Shown here one piece after another: positions 24,937 through 33,950 of a stretch of 64,000 bases of DNA. This DNA is from Oscillospiraceae bacterium (GTDB lineage Bacteria > Bacillota > Clostridia > Oscillospirales > CAG-272): the NCBI GenBank assembly GCA_015064155.1, contig SVST01000002.1, positions 110,384 to 174,383 of the forward strand, given 5' to 3'. The notes beneath the pieces were generated by a model. It was not told the origin of the DNA and did not search any database. It worked only from the letters and a program-made list of their open reading frames with translations. The position numbers were made by a program, and so were the translations under genes. Position 1 is the first letter of the stretch; each line of letters begins with the position of its first letter.

Positions 24937-27519
24937 ATGAAAAAAAGACTGACAATCGGAATCCTTGCGCACGTAGACGCGGGAAAAACCACGCTTTCCG
25001 AGGCGTTGCTCTACCTTTCGGGGAAGATTCGCACCTTGGGTCGCGTGGACCACAAAAACACCTACCTTGATACCAACGCCGTGGAACGGGAGCGCGGCAT
25101 CACCGTGTTCTCCAAGCAAGCCCGTTTTTCAACCCCCGACTGCGATTTTATTCTGCTCGATACACCGGGACACGTCGATTTTTCTCCCGAAGCCGAGCGC
25201 ACGTTGGGGCTGTTGGATTACGCGATTCTGGTCATCAGCGGGACCGACGGTGTCCAAAATCACACGCGTACGCTGTGGCAGTTGCTTGATTTTTATCAGG
25301 TTCCCACCTTTTTGTTCATCAACAAATGCGACGTTGCCATCAAACGCAAGGAAGATTTGGCAGAAGAGCTTTCCAAAGCCCTCTCCCCTCGTTGCGTTGC
25401 ATTTTACGAAGCGGAAACCAAGAAGGAGCTGGACGAACGGCTGGCGCTGGTGCACGAAAGCTTTTTGGAAAGCGTCCTTACGGGGGAACCGATCGAGGAT
25501 GCCGACGTTGCCGCGTTGATTGCGGAGCGTCGCCTCTTCCCTTGCCTGTTCGGGGCTGCCCTTCGGTTGGACGGAGTTGCGTTTCTCCTGGATACGTTGA
25601 TTCGCTATTCCCTGCAGCCGATCTACGAAGAGCGCGCATTCGCCGCCAAGGTTTATAAAATTGCACGCGCCGGCACGACACGTCTGACCTATCTGAAAAT
25701 CACGGGCGGCACGCTGTCTGCCCGCGATGAAATCTCTTACTTATCGGCAGACGGTACGCGCACCGTGGAAAAGATCAATCAGATCCGTCTTTACTCGGGT
25801 GAAAAATTCGAGCAGGTTGACAGTGCTTCGGCTGGCGAAATCTGCGCGGTCAGCGGACTTTCCGCTACCTACGTCGGTCTTGGCTTGGGGCTGGAGGGAA
25901 ATGCCTGCCGTCCCGTTTTGGAGCCCGTGCTGTCCTATTGCATCCAACTGCCCACGGGCTGTGATCCGATTTTGTATTTCCCAAAGCTCAAGGAGCTGGA
26001 GGAGGAAGAGCCTTCCCTGCATCTGTATTGGAACGATTCGCTTGCACAAATTGAAGCACAGCTGATGGGGGAGGTGCAGATCGATCTCGTTAAGCGCATG
26101 ATCAAGGAGCGTTTTTCGATTGATTGTGAGCTTGGCACGGGAAAAATCCTCTATAAAGAAAAAATCGCCAAAAAGGCGATCGGAATCGGACATTTTGAAC
26201 CGCTTCGGCACTATGCCGAGGTACAGCTGTTGATGGAACCCCAACCCAACGGTGCGGGGTTGATCTTTGACATTCGCCTGCCGGAAAATACGCTTGACGT
26301 CAACTGGCAGCGCTTGATTCTCTCGCATCTGTACGAAAAAGCGCACCGCGGCACGCTGATCGGTGCCGCCTTGACCGACACCAAAATCACCCTGGTTGCC
26401 GGACGCGCCCACCTCAAGCACACCGAGGGCGGCGATTTCCGCGAAGCCACTCTGCGTGCGGTGCGGCACGGACTCATGCGCGCGGGATGCGAGCTTTTGG
26501 AGCCCTATTACCGTTTTCGCCTTTCGGTTCCCAATCACTCTGTCGGTCGCGCCATGTCGGATCTGCAAGCGCGTTTTGCCGTGTTTGAAATCGATTCTTC
26601 CAACGAAGAAGCCACCGTGCTGTGCGGAAAAGCCCCCGTTTCGGAGCTTCACGATTACACGCGCGCGGTCATCTCTTACACGGCAGGCAAGGGCTCGCTT
26701 TCCTGCACCTTTGACGGCTATGCGCCCTGCCACAACGCAGAGGAAATCATTGGCGCGTGGCACTACGACCCCGCGTCGGACTTGGAAAACCCACCGCACT
26801 CGGTCTTTTGTGATCACGGTGCCGGCTTTGTTGTGCCATGGGACGAGGTTGAGCAATACAAGCACCTGGATGCAAGCCACCTCTTGTCCCAAACCCCTGC
26901 TCCCATTTTGCCGCGGATGTCGCAGCTTTCCAAAAAATACGCGCTCAGTGACGAGGAGCTGGAAGCCATCATGCTGCGTGAGTTCGGCCCCATCAAGCGT
27001 CGCCGCTACAGTGAGCCGCGTACCAACGCCGCCGAAAAAGCCGCGAAGCGTCACACAAAAAGATCGGTCAAGCCGCCGCGTCACATGGTCATCATCGACG
27101 GCTACAACCTGATCTACGCATGGGATTTTTTGCGCGAAACCGCCGAGTTCAGCCTGGAAAAGGCGCGCGAGGTCCTCATGGATCTGCTCAGCAATTACGT
27201 CGCCTTTACCAAAATCGAGCTGCTTTTGGTGTTTGACGCCTACCGTGTCAAGGACGGCGTCGGCTCGGATTTTCTCCACGACGGCTACCGCGTGGTCTTT
27301 ACCCGAGAGGATCAGACCGCCGATGCGTATATGGAGCAACGGATGCACGAATTGGGACCCGACTACAACATCCGCGTGGTTACCGGCGACCGTCTCGTGC
27401 AGTTCTCCGCCGTCCATTCGGGGATCTTGCGCATGACGGCAAAGGAGTTTTTGGATGAGCTGACCTCGGTTTCCAACCAAATTACCGATTTTATCCGCAA
27501 ACTGGAAGAGCAGTCCTAA
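24937..27519 (+). CDS. TetM/EF-G-like ribosome-binding GTPase fused to a NYN (YacP/Rae1-like) nuclease domain
   Basis: An 860-residue fusion. Residues 1-690 follow the ribosomal protection protein layout: P-loop AHVDAGKTT (11-19), DTPGHVDF (75-82), NKCD (129-132), then EF-G-like domains II-V. The domain IV region reads GRAHLKHTEGGDFREAT instead of the YSPVSTPADF loop of TetM, so antibiotic resistance should not be assumed. After a Lys/Arg-rich linker, residues 717-860 form a NYN/PIN-like domain starting MVIIDGYNLIYAW, with VFDAYRVKDG, EDQTADAYMEQR and VVTGDRLVQ as acidic motifs, matching YacP/Rae1, an A-site mRNA endonuclease in Bacillus. The ATG at 24937 follows GAAAGGAGG. Ribosome-linked mRNA cleavage or rescue is inferred. 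Confidence 0.88.
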   Translation: MKKRLTIGILAHVDAGKTTLSEALLYLSGKIRTLGRVDHKNTYLDTNAVERERGITVFSKQARFSTPDCDFILLDTPGHVDFSPEAERTLGLLDYAILVISGTDGVQNHTRTLWQLLDFYQVPTFLFINKCDVAIKRKEDLAEELSKALSPRCVAFYEAETKKELDERLALVHESFLESVLTGEPIEDADVAALIAERRLFPCLFGAALRLDGVAFLLDTLIRYSLQPIYEERAFAAKVYKIARAGTTRLTYLKITGGTLSARDEISYLSADGTRTVEKINQIRLYSGEKFEQVDSASAGEICAVSGLSATYVGLGLGLEGNACRPVLEPVLSYCIQLPTGCDPILYFPKLKELEEEEPSLHLYWNDSLAQIEAQLMGEVQIDLVKRMIKERFSIDCELGTGKILYKEKIAKKAIGIGHFEPLRHYAEVQLLMEPQPNGAGLIFDIRLPENTLDVNWQRLILSHLYEKAHRGTLIGAALTDTKITLVAGRAHLKHTEGGDFREATLRAVRHGLMRAGCELLEPYYRFRLSVPNHSVGRAMSDLQARFAVFEIDSSNEEATVLCGKAPVSELHDYTRAVISYTAGKGSLSCTFDGYAPCHNAEEIIGAWHYDPASDLENPPHSVFCDHGAGFVVPWDEVEQYKHLDASHLLSQTPAPILPRMSQLSKKYALSDEELEAIMLREFGPIKRRRYSEPRTNAAEKAAKRHTKRSVKPPRHMVIIDGYNLIYAWDFLRETAEFSLEKAREVLMDLLSNYVAFTKIELLLVFDAYRVKDGVGSDFLHDGYRVVFTREDQTADAYMEQRMHELGPDYNIRVVTGDRLVQFSAVHSGILRMTAKEFLDELTSVSNQITDFIRKLEEQS

Positions 27520-27523
27520 AAAA

Positions 27524-27580
27524 AGAGAGAGGACTTGGGCAACCTACGAATACAAAGTAGGTTCCCAAATCCTCTTTTTT
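27524..27580. terminator. Bidirectional terminator after the GTPase-NYN gene
   Basis: Imperfect long stem: AGAGGACTTGGG and ACCTAC on the left, GTAGGTT, CCCAA and TCCTCTTTTTT on the right. It lies between convergent genes and has T runs on both strands. Confidence 0.8.
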
Positions 27581-27591
27581 GATGCAACCAA

Positions 27592-28539
27592 TCATTCTTC
27601 CGACTCCAAAAGCGTCAAAATCGCCTCGGTATTTTCCTCGGAATACTCGATCTCGGCAGAAAACAAACGGGCAAGCTCCACTTGATCGTCAAGGGTGAAA
27701 TCCCCCGTTTTTGCATACAGCATCGCGCCCAAAGCAACCAGCAACCGATATCCCAATTCGGCAAATCTGATCCATGCGCAAAACGCAGAAAGATTCTCGG
27801 CATTCGCCGCATGACGGTACACAAAATAAACCAAAAATTGCTCGTATTCGGTCATACGCGCGCCCATGTACCGCAAAAAAACTTGCACGTCAAGCGTATC
27901 GATCGTCGCATCCAGGCGAACAAGCAGCTTTGTCCATGCATCCTCCAAGCGTTCTAACGACAAAAGCCGTCGACACCACGGAGCAAGCGAGGGGAACGCG
28001 CCGGAATCGCCAAGCCCCTGTTTGACGCACGCTATGCGTTCCTCCAAGTCGATCGACCGATCCTGCAAAAGGGCAATCACCTCATCGCGGAGTGACACCC
28101 ACGGGTCTTGGCTCGCGCTTACCGCGCCGCCGTCCTGCCGTATCAGGCACACAGGCTCCTTTTCTCCAAGGATCAAGCGTCCCGCCGCCTCACAGCACAG
28201 CCCCAAGCCGACCTCCTCACGGTCGGCAAAGACGTTATAAAAGCGCGGATGCTCGGCACAAATATGGCAAAGCCGATCTTCTCCGAGCGTCAGGATCAGG
28301 TCGCACAGCCCCTCCCCGTTCAAAAAGGGACAGCGTTCGTGCGCATCCAACCGAAAATGCGGCGTATCCTCCATGGAAATGCTCGCCCTCAGCCGATCTC
28401 CGAAGGCTCCCTCGACCTTTTGATAGGCAGCCAACGCATCGGAGTCAACGTCGATCTCCCAACCGATACAGCAGCTATGCCGACAAGCCCCCGCAATACA
28501 TCGAAAGCGCGGATAATAGGTAGGAAAAATTTGTTCCAT
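27592..28539 (-). CDS. FliB-family lysine N-methylase-like protein
   Basis: A 315-residue protein with the cysteine pattern of FliB: CIAGACRHSCCIGWEID near the N-terminus, then CPFLNGEGLCDL and LCHICAEHPRFYN. In enterobacteria FliB methylates flagellin lysines and the cysteines bind a cluster. No flagellar gene is in the window, and FliB homologues occur in many Clostridia without flagella, so the target here is unknown. The ATG at 28539 follows GAGG; a TTG two codons earlier is less likely. It is 9 bases after the ribulokinase gene, probably the same transcript. Confidence 0.82.
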   Translation of the reverse strand: MEQIFPTYYPRFRCIAGACRHSCCIGWEIDVDSDALAAYQKVEGAFGDRLRASISMEDTPHFRLDAHERCPFLNGEGLCDLILTLGEDRLCHICAEHPRFYNVFADREEVGLGLCCEAAGRLILGEKEPVCLIRQDGGAVSASQDPWVSLRDEVIALLQDRSIDLEERIACVKQGLGDSGAFPSLAPWCRRLLSLERLEDAWTKLLVRLDATIDTLDVQVFLRYMGARMTEYEQFLVYFVYRHAANAENLSAFCAWIRFAELGYRLLVALGAMLYAKTGDFTLDDQVELARLFSAEIEYSEENTEAILTLLESEE

Positions 28540-28548
28540 GACCAAGCC

Positions 28549-30207
28549 TCATTCACAGCCGCCCGACTGTGCGATCTTTCGGAGCGTCTTCATCACGGGG
28601 TTTTCTCCTCTGCCGAAATAGTCATACAACCGACAATACTCTGCATACAGCACGTCATACGCCTTGGTGTGTGCGGGAATCGGCACGTACGTACGCACGG
28701 GCTTGACAGAAAGGACTTTGGCGGCTTCGATCACCGACCGATACAAGCCTCCCGCCACGGCGGCGTAAATCGCAGAGCCGAGCGCACCCGCTTGCGCGGT
28801 ATCAAACACGCAGATCTCGCGATCCAAAACGTCGGCATAGATCTGCATCAGCATATCGTCCTTGTTGGCAATTCCGCCAGCCGCCCCCAGCTGTCGGGGA
28901 ACGATGCCGTTTTCCCGATAGGTTTCCAAAATGCGGCGCATCCCGAAGGCCGTTGCCTCGATCAGCGCACGATAGATCTCCTCGGGGCGTGTTCCGATAT
29001 GCATTCCCAGAATCATACCGGTCAGATCGGCATCCTGCAACACCGAACGGTTGCCGTTAAACCAATCCAAAGCCAAAAGTCCGTGCTCGCCGATGCGAAG
29101 CTTCTGCGCACGCTCACGCAGATAGACGTGGATGTTCTTCCCCTCCTTTTGGGCGGCTTCCACGTAGGAGGCAGGCACCGAGGTTCTCACAAACCACTCA
29201 AAGCAATCGCCAAAGCCGGCTTGCCCCGCTTCATAAGTACAAAGTCCGGGAATTACACCGTCCTGCACCAATCCGCAAATGCCGTCAATCTGCTTCACGG
29301 CGGGATCATGCAGCAAAAGCACACCCGAGGTTCCCAGCACGAGAAGTCCTCTTTCCGCCTCGGTGACGTTCAAGGCAGGCATTGCCGCCTCGGCATCCAG
29401 CATCGGAAGTGCCACGGGCGTTCCTTCGCATAGCCCCGTCATCGCGGCTCCCTTGGCGGTCAAGCAACCCGCCGTTTGCTCCACCGAGCGTACGTTTGTA
29501 GAAATCTTGGTTCCGATAATCCCATCCAAACGGGGATCAACCGCGCAAAAATAGTCGTTGGACGGGAAGCCGTCCTCTCGCGTCCAGTTGAATTTAAAGC
29601 CGGCAAAGGCGGCGGCATGTACGTCCTCCCCCGTCAAGCGGGAGGTCAGCCATTCGCCCGCCTCACAAAAGCAGTGGGTAGCGCGATACACCTCTTCGTC
29701 ACGGCGAAGCGTTTCGTAAATCTTCGGAAAAGCCCATTCGGGAGAGAGCTTTCCGCCACAGTAGGAAATCCATTTTTCGCCACGCTCTACGGCAATTTCG
29801 GTCATTTTCTCGGTTTCCCATTGTGATGCGTGATGCTTCCACAGCTTCACGTAGCTCTGCGGACGCGACGCAAAACGAGGGTCAAGGCAAAGCGGTTCTC
29901 GGTTTTGATCCAACGCAACCAACGTACAAGACGTAAAATCAATGCCAAGACCCGAAACCTCTTCGGGCGAAATCCCTGCTTTTTGTAAAACCTCCCGAAT
30001 CACGGTGCCCAATGCGTCCACGTAATCCTGCGGATGCTGAAGTGCCGATTGCGGCGGCAGCTCCGTGCCGTCGGGCAGAGTGCGGTCCATCACACCGTGC
30101 GGATACTCCATCACCGCCGATGCAAGCGTTTCTCCTTTTTTTACGTCCAGCAAAACGGCTCTTGCCGACAGCGTTCCAAAATCCACACCAACCGTATATC
30201 GTTTCAT
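28549..30207 (-). CDS. araB: Ribulokinase (FGGY family)
   Basis: A 552-residue sugar kinase. The N-terminus YTVGVDFGTLSARAVLLDV is the FGGY phosphate loop and GLGIDFTSCTLVALDQN is characteristic of AraB rather than xylulokinase. Further motifs are EAGEWLTSRLTGE, GTSGVLLLHDPAVKQIDGICG and EATAFGMRRILETYRENG. It would phosphorylate L-ribulose with ATP. No araA or araD is in the window. I start at the ATG at 30207, where AGAGG is 8 bases away; the ATG at 30213 is too close to that site. It follows ylmH by 33 bases. Confidence 0.92.
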   Translation of the reverse strand: MKRYTVGVDFGTLSARAVLLDVKKGETLASAVMEYPHGVMDRTLPDGTELPPQSALQHPQDYVDALGTVIREVLQKAGISPEEVSGLGIDFTSCTLVALDQNREPLCLDPRFASRPQSYVKLWKHHASQWETEKMTEIAVERGEKWISYCGGKLSPEWAFPKIYETLRRDEEVYRATHCFCEAGEWLTSRLTGEDVHAAAFAGFKFNWTREDGFPSNDYFCAVDPRLDGIIGTKISTNVRSVEQTAGCLTAKGAAMTGLCEGTPVALPMLDAEAAMPALNVTEAERGLLVLGTSGVLLLHDPAVKQIDGICGLVQDGVIPGLCTYEAGQAGFGDCFEWFVRTSVPASYVEAAQKEGKNIHVYLRERAQKLRIGEHGLLALDWFNGNRSVLQDADLTGMILGMHIGTRPEEIYRALIEATAFGMRRILETYRENGIVPRQLGAAGGIANKDDMLMQIYADVLDREICVFDTAQAGALGSAIYAAVAGGLYRSVIEAAKVLSVKPVRTYVPIPAHTKAYDVLYAEYCRLYDYFGRGENPVMKTLRKIAQSGGCE

Positions 30208-30240
30208 TCTCATATCCTCTTTATCCTGTATTCACACAAC

Positions 30241-31065
30241 TCAAATCAGACGGTCTGCGCGCATACGCAGTCGTCCTTTTTTGGTTTCCCCGTCAAAGGC
30301 ACGCAACCGAAAGCGTCCGTATCCGCGCACCGAAATCCACAAGGGCGGCTCCAGCTGCAGATCCACACGCTCCTCCGGCTCGAACTCCACCTCAACCATA
30401 CCGCTTCTGACGCTTCGTTGCGCATCCTCACGCGACTGCCCCGTCAGCGCGGCAACCACGCAGTCCAAGCGGGCAGAGGCAACGGTGTCGTTGACGGGAG
30501 CATATTTTTTGCCGTCGGTAAAGCTTTCGTCAAGCGTGTAAAGACTGCACCTGACCGTATCGGTTGCCACCTTTTCCAATGCCGTGCAAAGAAACTCCGC
30601 CATACTACGCGAGCAAAAAATCACCGCCTCGTGATCGTTCTGCACGGCAATGTCACCAATCGCGTCGCGTTCAATTCCCAGCCCTAAAATCGAGCCGAGG
30701 TAATCGCGGTGGGTAAGCGTCCGATAACGGCTCCCTCTGACGCGGAGTGCGCAAACCGCCGCCGAAATCTCCTCGCCAAGAAGCCCCTCCATCCTCTCGC
30801 GATCATACTCGGAGATGGGGCACTCCAGCAAATCGCAAAGGTAGTCGGGCAACAAAAACAGGCAGACGCGTTCCGCTTCCCGATAGCCGCCAAAGAACCA
30901 TGCACGCGCCGATTCTGTGCGGCGGGAAAGCTCACGCTCTGCCCGATTGCGTCCCCTCGGGGAAAGAAACGGCAAAACCGCCACGCTTCCCCGTCGGCAT
31001 TTTTCCAATGCGTCCCCTATGCGAGCCTCCAGAAGCTCCTCGGGATCGTTTTTGGCGCGGCTCAT
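30241..31065 (-). CDS. ylmH: YlmH-like S4-domain RNA-binding protein
   Basis: A 274-residue protein. The N-terminal domain (about 1-180) resembles the YlmH front half, with THRDYLGSILGLGIERDAIGDI as the diagnostic block. The S4 RNA-binding domain follows at about 185-255 (VASARLDCVVAALTGQSREDAQRSVRSGMV). YlmH homologues sit in the sepF-yggT cluster of Gram-positive bacteria and bind ribosomal RNA; a role in rescue of stalled 50S subunits has been reported. It overlaps yggT by 4 bases. Confidence 0.9.
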   Translation of the reverse strand: MSRAKNDPEELLEARIGDALEKCRRGSVAVLPFLSPRGRNRAERELSRRTESARAWFFGGYREAERVCLFLLPDYLCDLLECPISEYDRERMEGLLGEEISAAVCALRVRGSRYRTLTHRDYLGSILGLGIERDAIGDIAVQNDHEAVIFCSRSMAEFLCTALEKVATDTVRCSLYTLDESFTDGKKYAPVNDTVASARLDCVVAALTGQSREDAQRSVRSGMVEVEFEPEERVDLQLEPPLWISVRGYGRFRLRAFDGETKKGRLRMRADRLI

Positions 31066-31340
31066 AAGACAGCCACCAAGGTTTGAACAAGCGAAAGCAA
31101 CAGAACCGTCAACAAAAACGGAATGTCGATCGGAATATTCTCAAACCAGTGCATTTTTGCGCACAATGCGCGAATGGGAAAAATCAAAGGCTCGGTAATC
31201 GTCAGCAAAATGATACTGAATCTTCCCTCTCGCATGGGATCAAACCAGGAAAGAATTGCACGCACGAACATTGCCGCCAGCAAAACGTCAATGATGACCG
31301 TTACGGTATACTGCAAAGCATATAACAGGGTATCCATCAA
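31062..31340 (-). CDS. YggT family membrane protein
   Basis: A 92-residue membrane protein with two or three hydrophobic segments and the family pattern FVRAILSWFDP, then EPLIFPIRALC. It is in the usual place between sepF and ylmH and overlaps ylmH by 4 bases. Members are needed for osmotic or envelope functions in some bacteria; the precise role is unknown. Confidence 0.9.
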   Translation of the reverse strand: MMDTLLYALQYTVTVIIDVLLAAMFVRAILSWFDPMREGRFSIILLTITEPLIFPIRALCAKMHWFENIPIDIPFLLTVLLLSLVQTLVAVL

Positions 31341-31371
31341 AACCTATCCTTTCGGAATTTTAAACTGCGGA

Positions 31372-31405
31372 AAAAGGGCGAAGCCTTTTGGGACTTCACC
31401 CTTGT
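31372..31405 (-). terminator. Terminator between sepF and yggT
   Basis: Stem AAGGGCGAAG (31374-31383) with CTTCACCCTT (31394-31403), followed on the minus strand by TTTTT. It may end part of the miaA-sepF transcript and reduce yggT-ylmH expression. Confidence 0.75.
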
Positions 31406-31421
31406 TGCTCAATCATTGCAA

Positions 31422-31931
31422 TCAGATTTCCTCGCCGGAGGGGATCTCCTCATACACTTCCTCGTACTCACCGCTTGCCGCGGGTGCGGGAGCCTCCGGA
31501 GCTGCCTCGGGAGCAAAGCCCGAAATATCAACGCCTGCGGGAGCAACCACGATGGTATTCTTGTTGGTCTTGATCATCTCTCCGCCCAGAACGTAGGTCA
31601 CACCTGCCAAAAAGTCAACCAAGCGATGCGCCTTGTCCTTGGTAAGATTCCCAATATCCAACAAAATGATGCATCCGTCTCTCAGCTTGTCGGCAATTTC
31701 GGTTGCCTCGGTATGGCTCTTGGGCTGGATCAGCTTAAGCGCAACCTTTTCGGGAGCCTGCGGTGCCGCAACGGCTTCCTTGCGAAGCGGCGCGTTGACC
31801 GTAGAGATATCGGAATCGGGATCCGAATCGTTCATTTCCATTTTCAGATCCTCGGGCATGACGTACTCATCATCGTATTCGTCACCCAAATCCGCGTTGT
31901 CGTTTCTGACAAATTTTTTAATCAAATTCAT
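31422..31931 (-). CDS. sepF: Cell division protein SepF
   Basis: A 169-residue cytosolic protein that tethers FtsZ to the membrane. The N-terminal MNLIKKFVRND is an amphipathic membrane-binding helix. An acidic linker follows, then the SepF core from about residue 65 with IQPKSHTEATEIADKLRDG, LLDIGNLTKDKAHRLVDFL and the G-rich YVLGG turn. A short Pro/Ala/Glu-rich tail ends the protein. It is in the conserved yggS-sepF-yggT-ylmH order. Confidence 0.94.
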   Translation of the reverse strand: MNLIKKFVRNDNADLGDEYDDEYVMPEDLKMEMNDSDPDSDISTVNAPLRKEAVAAPQAPEKVALKLIQPKSHTEATEIADKLRDGCIILLDIGNLTKDKAHRLVDFLAGVTYVLGGEMIKTNKNTIVVAPAGVDISGFAPEAAPEAPAPAASGEYEEVYEEIPSGEEI

Positions 31932-31971
31932 TTTGTCGTCCTCCGTTTATATGTGATACATTTTATTTTTC

Positions 31972-32694
31972 TTACGCTTCCGGCGTTTCGGGCTCGGCAA
32001 ACAGTGCGCGTCCGATCCGAACCACGCTCGCGCCCTCCTCAATGGCAGGGACAAAGCTACCCGACATTCCCATCGATAAAACAGGTCTACCTATATTATG
32101 AAGTTTTTTTTGCCAAATGTCAAGACATTGTTGTGAAGTTTCTTGAAAATATTTGCGATATTCCTCAATTTTTTCGCATTTTGGCGCCATTGTCATGAAT
32201 CCGCGCAGGCGAATATGCGAAAAGTCCGACAGCTGCAAGCAAAAATCAACCACTTCCTCGGGGGACAGACCACTCTTGCTTTCCTCGCGTCCGCTGTTGA
32301 TCTCCACCAAAACGTCCATCACCAAGCCGTGCTGTGCCGCGCGGCGGTCGATCTCCTTTGCCAGCGTCAAGGAATCCAGCGAGTGTATCATGCACACCTT
32401 GTCGATGATATATTTGACTTTGTTGCTCTGTAATTTTCCGATAAAGTGAATCCGCAAGCCCTCGCGATCTAATTCCTCCCAGCGGGCAAGCAGCTGCTGA
32501 ACGCGGTTTTCGCCCACGTCATGCACACCAAGCTCACGATGCAGATAATTGACGTGCTCGGCATCGGTATACTTGATGGCGGCAAGCAACGTCACGTCCA
32601 CGTCGGACAGTTCCTCTCGCCGACGAGCCTTTGCCGCTTCGATCTCTCCGCGGATCGCGGCAACGTTCTCATTCATATATGAAAGATCGCTCAT
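31972..32694 (-). CDS. yggS: YggS/PLPBP family pyridoxal-phosphate homeostasis protein
   Basis: A 240-residue PLP-binding single-domain TIM-barrel protein. Motifs are AAIKYTDAEHVNYLHRELG (PLP lysine K in AAIKY), DVGENRVQQLLARWEEL, HFIGKLQSNKVKYI, and the C-terminal SMGMSGSFVPAIEEGASVVRIG. The ATG at 32694 overlaps the stop of the upstream gene by 4 bases and has GGAAAGG before it, so I prefer it to the 48-residue longer frame. Family members regulate free PLP; no enzyme activity is known. Confidence 0.93.
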   Translation of the reverse strand: MSDLSYMNENVAAIRGEIEAAKARRREELSDVDVTLLAAIKYTDAEHVNYLHRELGVHDVGENRVQQLLARWEELDREGLRIHFIGKLQSNKVKYIIDKVCMIHSLDSLTLAKEIDRRAAQHGLVMDVLVEINSGREESKSGLSPEEVVDFCLQLSDFSHIRLRGFMTMAPKCEKIEEYRKYFQETSQQCLDIWQKKLHNIGRPVLSMGMSGSFVPAIEEGASVVRIGRALFAEPETPEA

Positions 32695-33929
32695 TTGTAA
32701 ACCTTTCCTTCCCGTAAATTTCTGCCCGAAATAATCAGAATATCGTAAAGTCCCAGATAATCGTCGCCTCGTTCTCCCTGCTCGGCGGCAATGCAGTAGC
32801 CGTCCCCACGGTATAGGATCTCGATTTTCCGGAAGCAAACGGTGCTGTTCTTGAAGATATAAACACCGGTTTCCCCGCCCTTTTTCCGAAGTGCCGATTC
32901 GGGAACGTAATACCCCTGTTGCGTATTGGCGGTAACCTCCACGCGCTGAATACGGTAGTAGGTGAAATTCGACGGAATCTCCATCGATTCAAACACCACG
33001 ATCATACCGCCGTCAGCCGCCTCGATGCACCCGGAGCAGGTCATCAACAGCTCCTTGTCCCCGTTTTCGGGGAAGGACACGCGGTACTCTCCGCCCTCTT
33101 GAAAGAGCGCGGCGGCAGCGGCATCAAAGGGGATCGCCAACGACCACTGATATCCGTATGCGATTTTCCCGACTACGGTTTCGCCCTCAAAGCTTCTTGC
33201 CGGCTGGGCAAGCAATGCGGCAAATCCCGCGGCATCCATGGTTTCCAACGCCGTCCGCGTAAATAACGATTCATAGCCGTCCACAAAGGAACGATCATAG
33301 TAATATCCGGAGTCCCCGGGGTTGATAACCGTTTCGCAGTTCCCCATCAGGAGAAGCTGCTTGTAGGCTACAAGATCCTGCAGGCTTTTTTGGATCTCCT
33401 GCTTTCCCTCGATCACCACCGCATAACGGTTGAGAGCCTGCAACAGCTCCGCATCCAACAGCTCCACGCGCGACCAATCGTCCGCCGCCACCGCCTCCTG
33501 AATTTCCAGAAGCGTTTTCATAGAGCTTTCGCGATAGCCCTCTGCCTTGGAGATGGTGGTGTCGGTAGAGGAAACGGCATCCTCCAGCAATCTGATCAAG
33601 CGGTTCGTACGGTCTAACACGACCTGCTTTTGCACATCCGAGCCGTCCCACACCTCTGCCACATTGGCTTTCGCGCTGACCTTGGTGCCGCTTTGTGCCA
33701 AATCGTTGACCAATCCCGCCGTACCCGTCGTCAAAACGGTTTCGTCGCGGAACAGATACGCATCTCCGCCAACGATCTGCATATCGGTTGACTGCCGCAC
33801 GGGGATGGTCATCAGGCTGTCCGCCGAGCCGGCAAAAATATGATAAACCGTATAAAAAATCAAACAAACGAGAGCAAAGGTCGCGCAAAACCGCGGCATG
33901 ATTTTTTTCAAAAACTCAATGCGTGTCAT
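32691..33929 (-). CDS. HlyD-like membrane-anchored periplasm-side protein
   Basis: A 412-residue protein with one N-terminal membrane segment (about residues 13-33) and a large outside domain. GDAYLFRDETVLTTGTAGLVNDLAQSG resembles the first lipoyl half of HlyD-type adaptors, followed by a helical stretch (residues 95-190) and a beta-rich C-terminus with YYVPESALRKKGGETGVYIF. Homologues often lie between miaA or division genes and yggS in Clostridia. No transporter partner is beside it, so an envelope or division role is inferred from context only. Confidence 0.75.
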   Translation of the reverse strand: MTRIEFLKKIMPRFCATFALVCLIFYTVYHIFAGSADSLMTIPVRQSTDMQIVGGDAYLFRDETVLTTGTAGLVNDLAQSGTKVSAKANVAEVWDGSDVQKQVVLDRTNRLIRLLEDAVSSTDTTISKAEGYRESSMKTLLEIQEAVAADDWSRVELLDAELLQALNRYAVVIEGKQEIQKSLQDLVAYKQLLLMGNCETVINPGDSGYYYDRSFVDGYESLFTRTALETMDAAGFAALLAQPARSFEGETVVGKIAYGYQWSLAIPFDAAAAALFQEGGEYRVSFPENGDKELLMTCSGCIEAADGGMIVVFESMEIPSNFTYYRIQRVEVTANTQQGYYVPESALRKKGGETGVYIFKNSTVCFRKIEILYRGDGYCIAAEQGERGDDYLGLYDILIISGRNLREGKVYK

Positions 33930-33950
33930 ACGCCCTCCCCTGCAAAAAAA

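Noticed and set aside
24937..27519. Tetracycline resistance gene
   Set aside because: The TetM loop that contacts the drug site is not conserved and a nuclease domain is attached, so a resistance call would be unsupported.
27592..28539. Part of a flagellar operon
   Set aside because: No flagellar gene is near; the FliB-like domain alone does not show motility.
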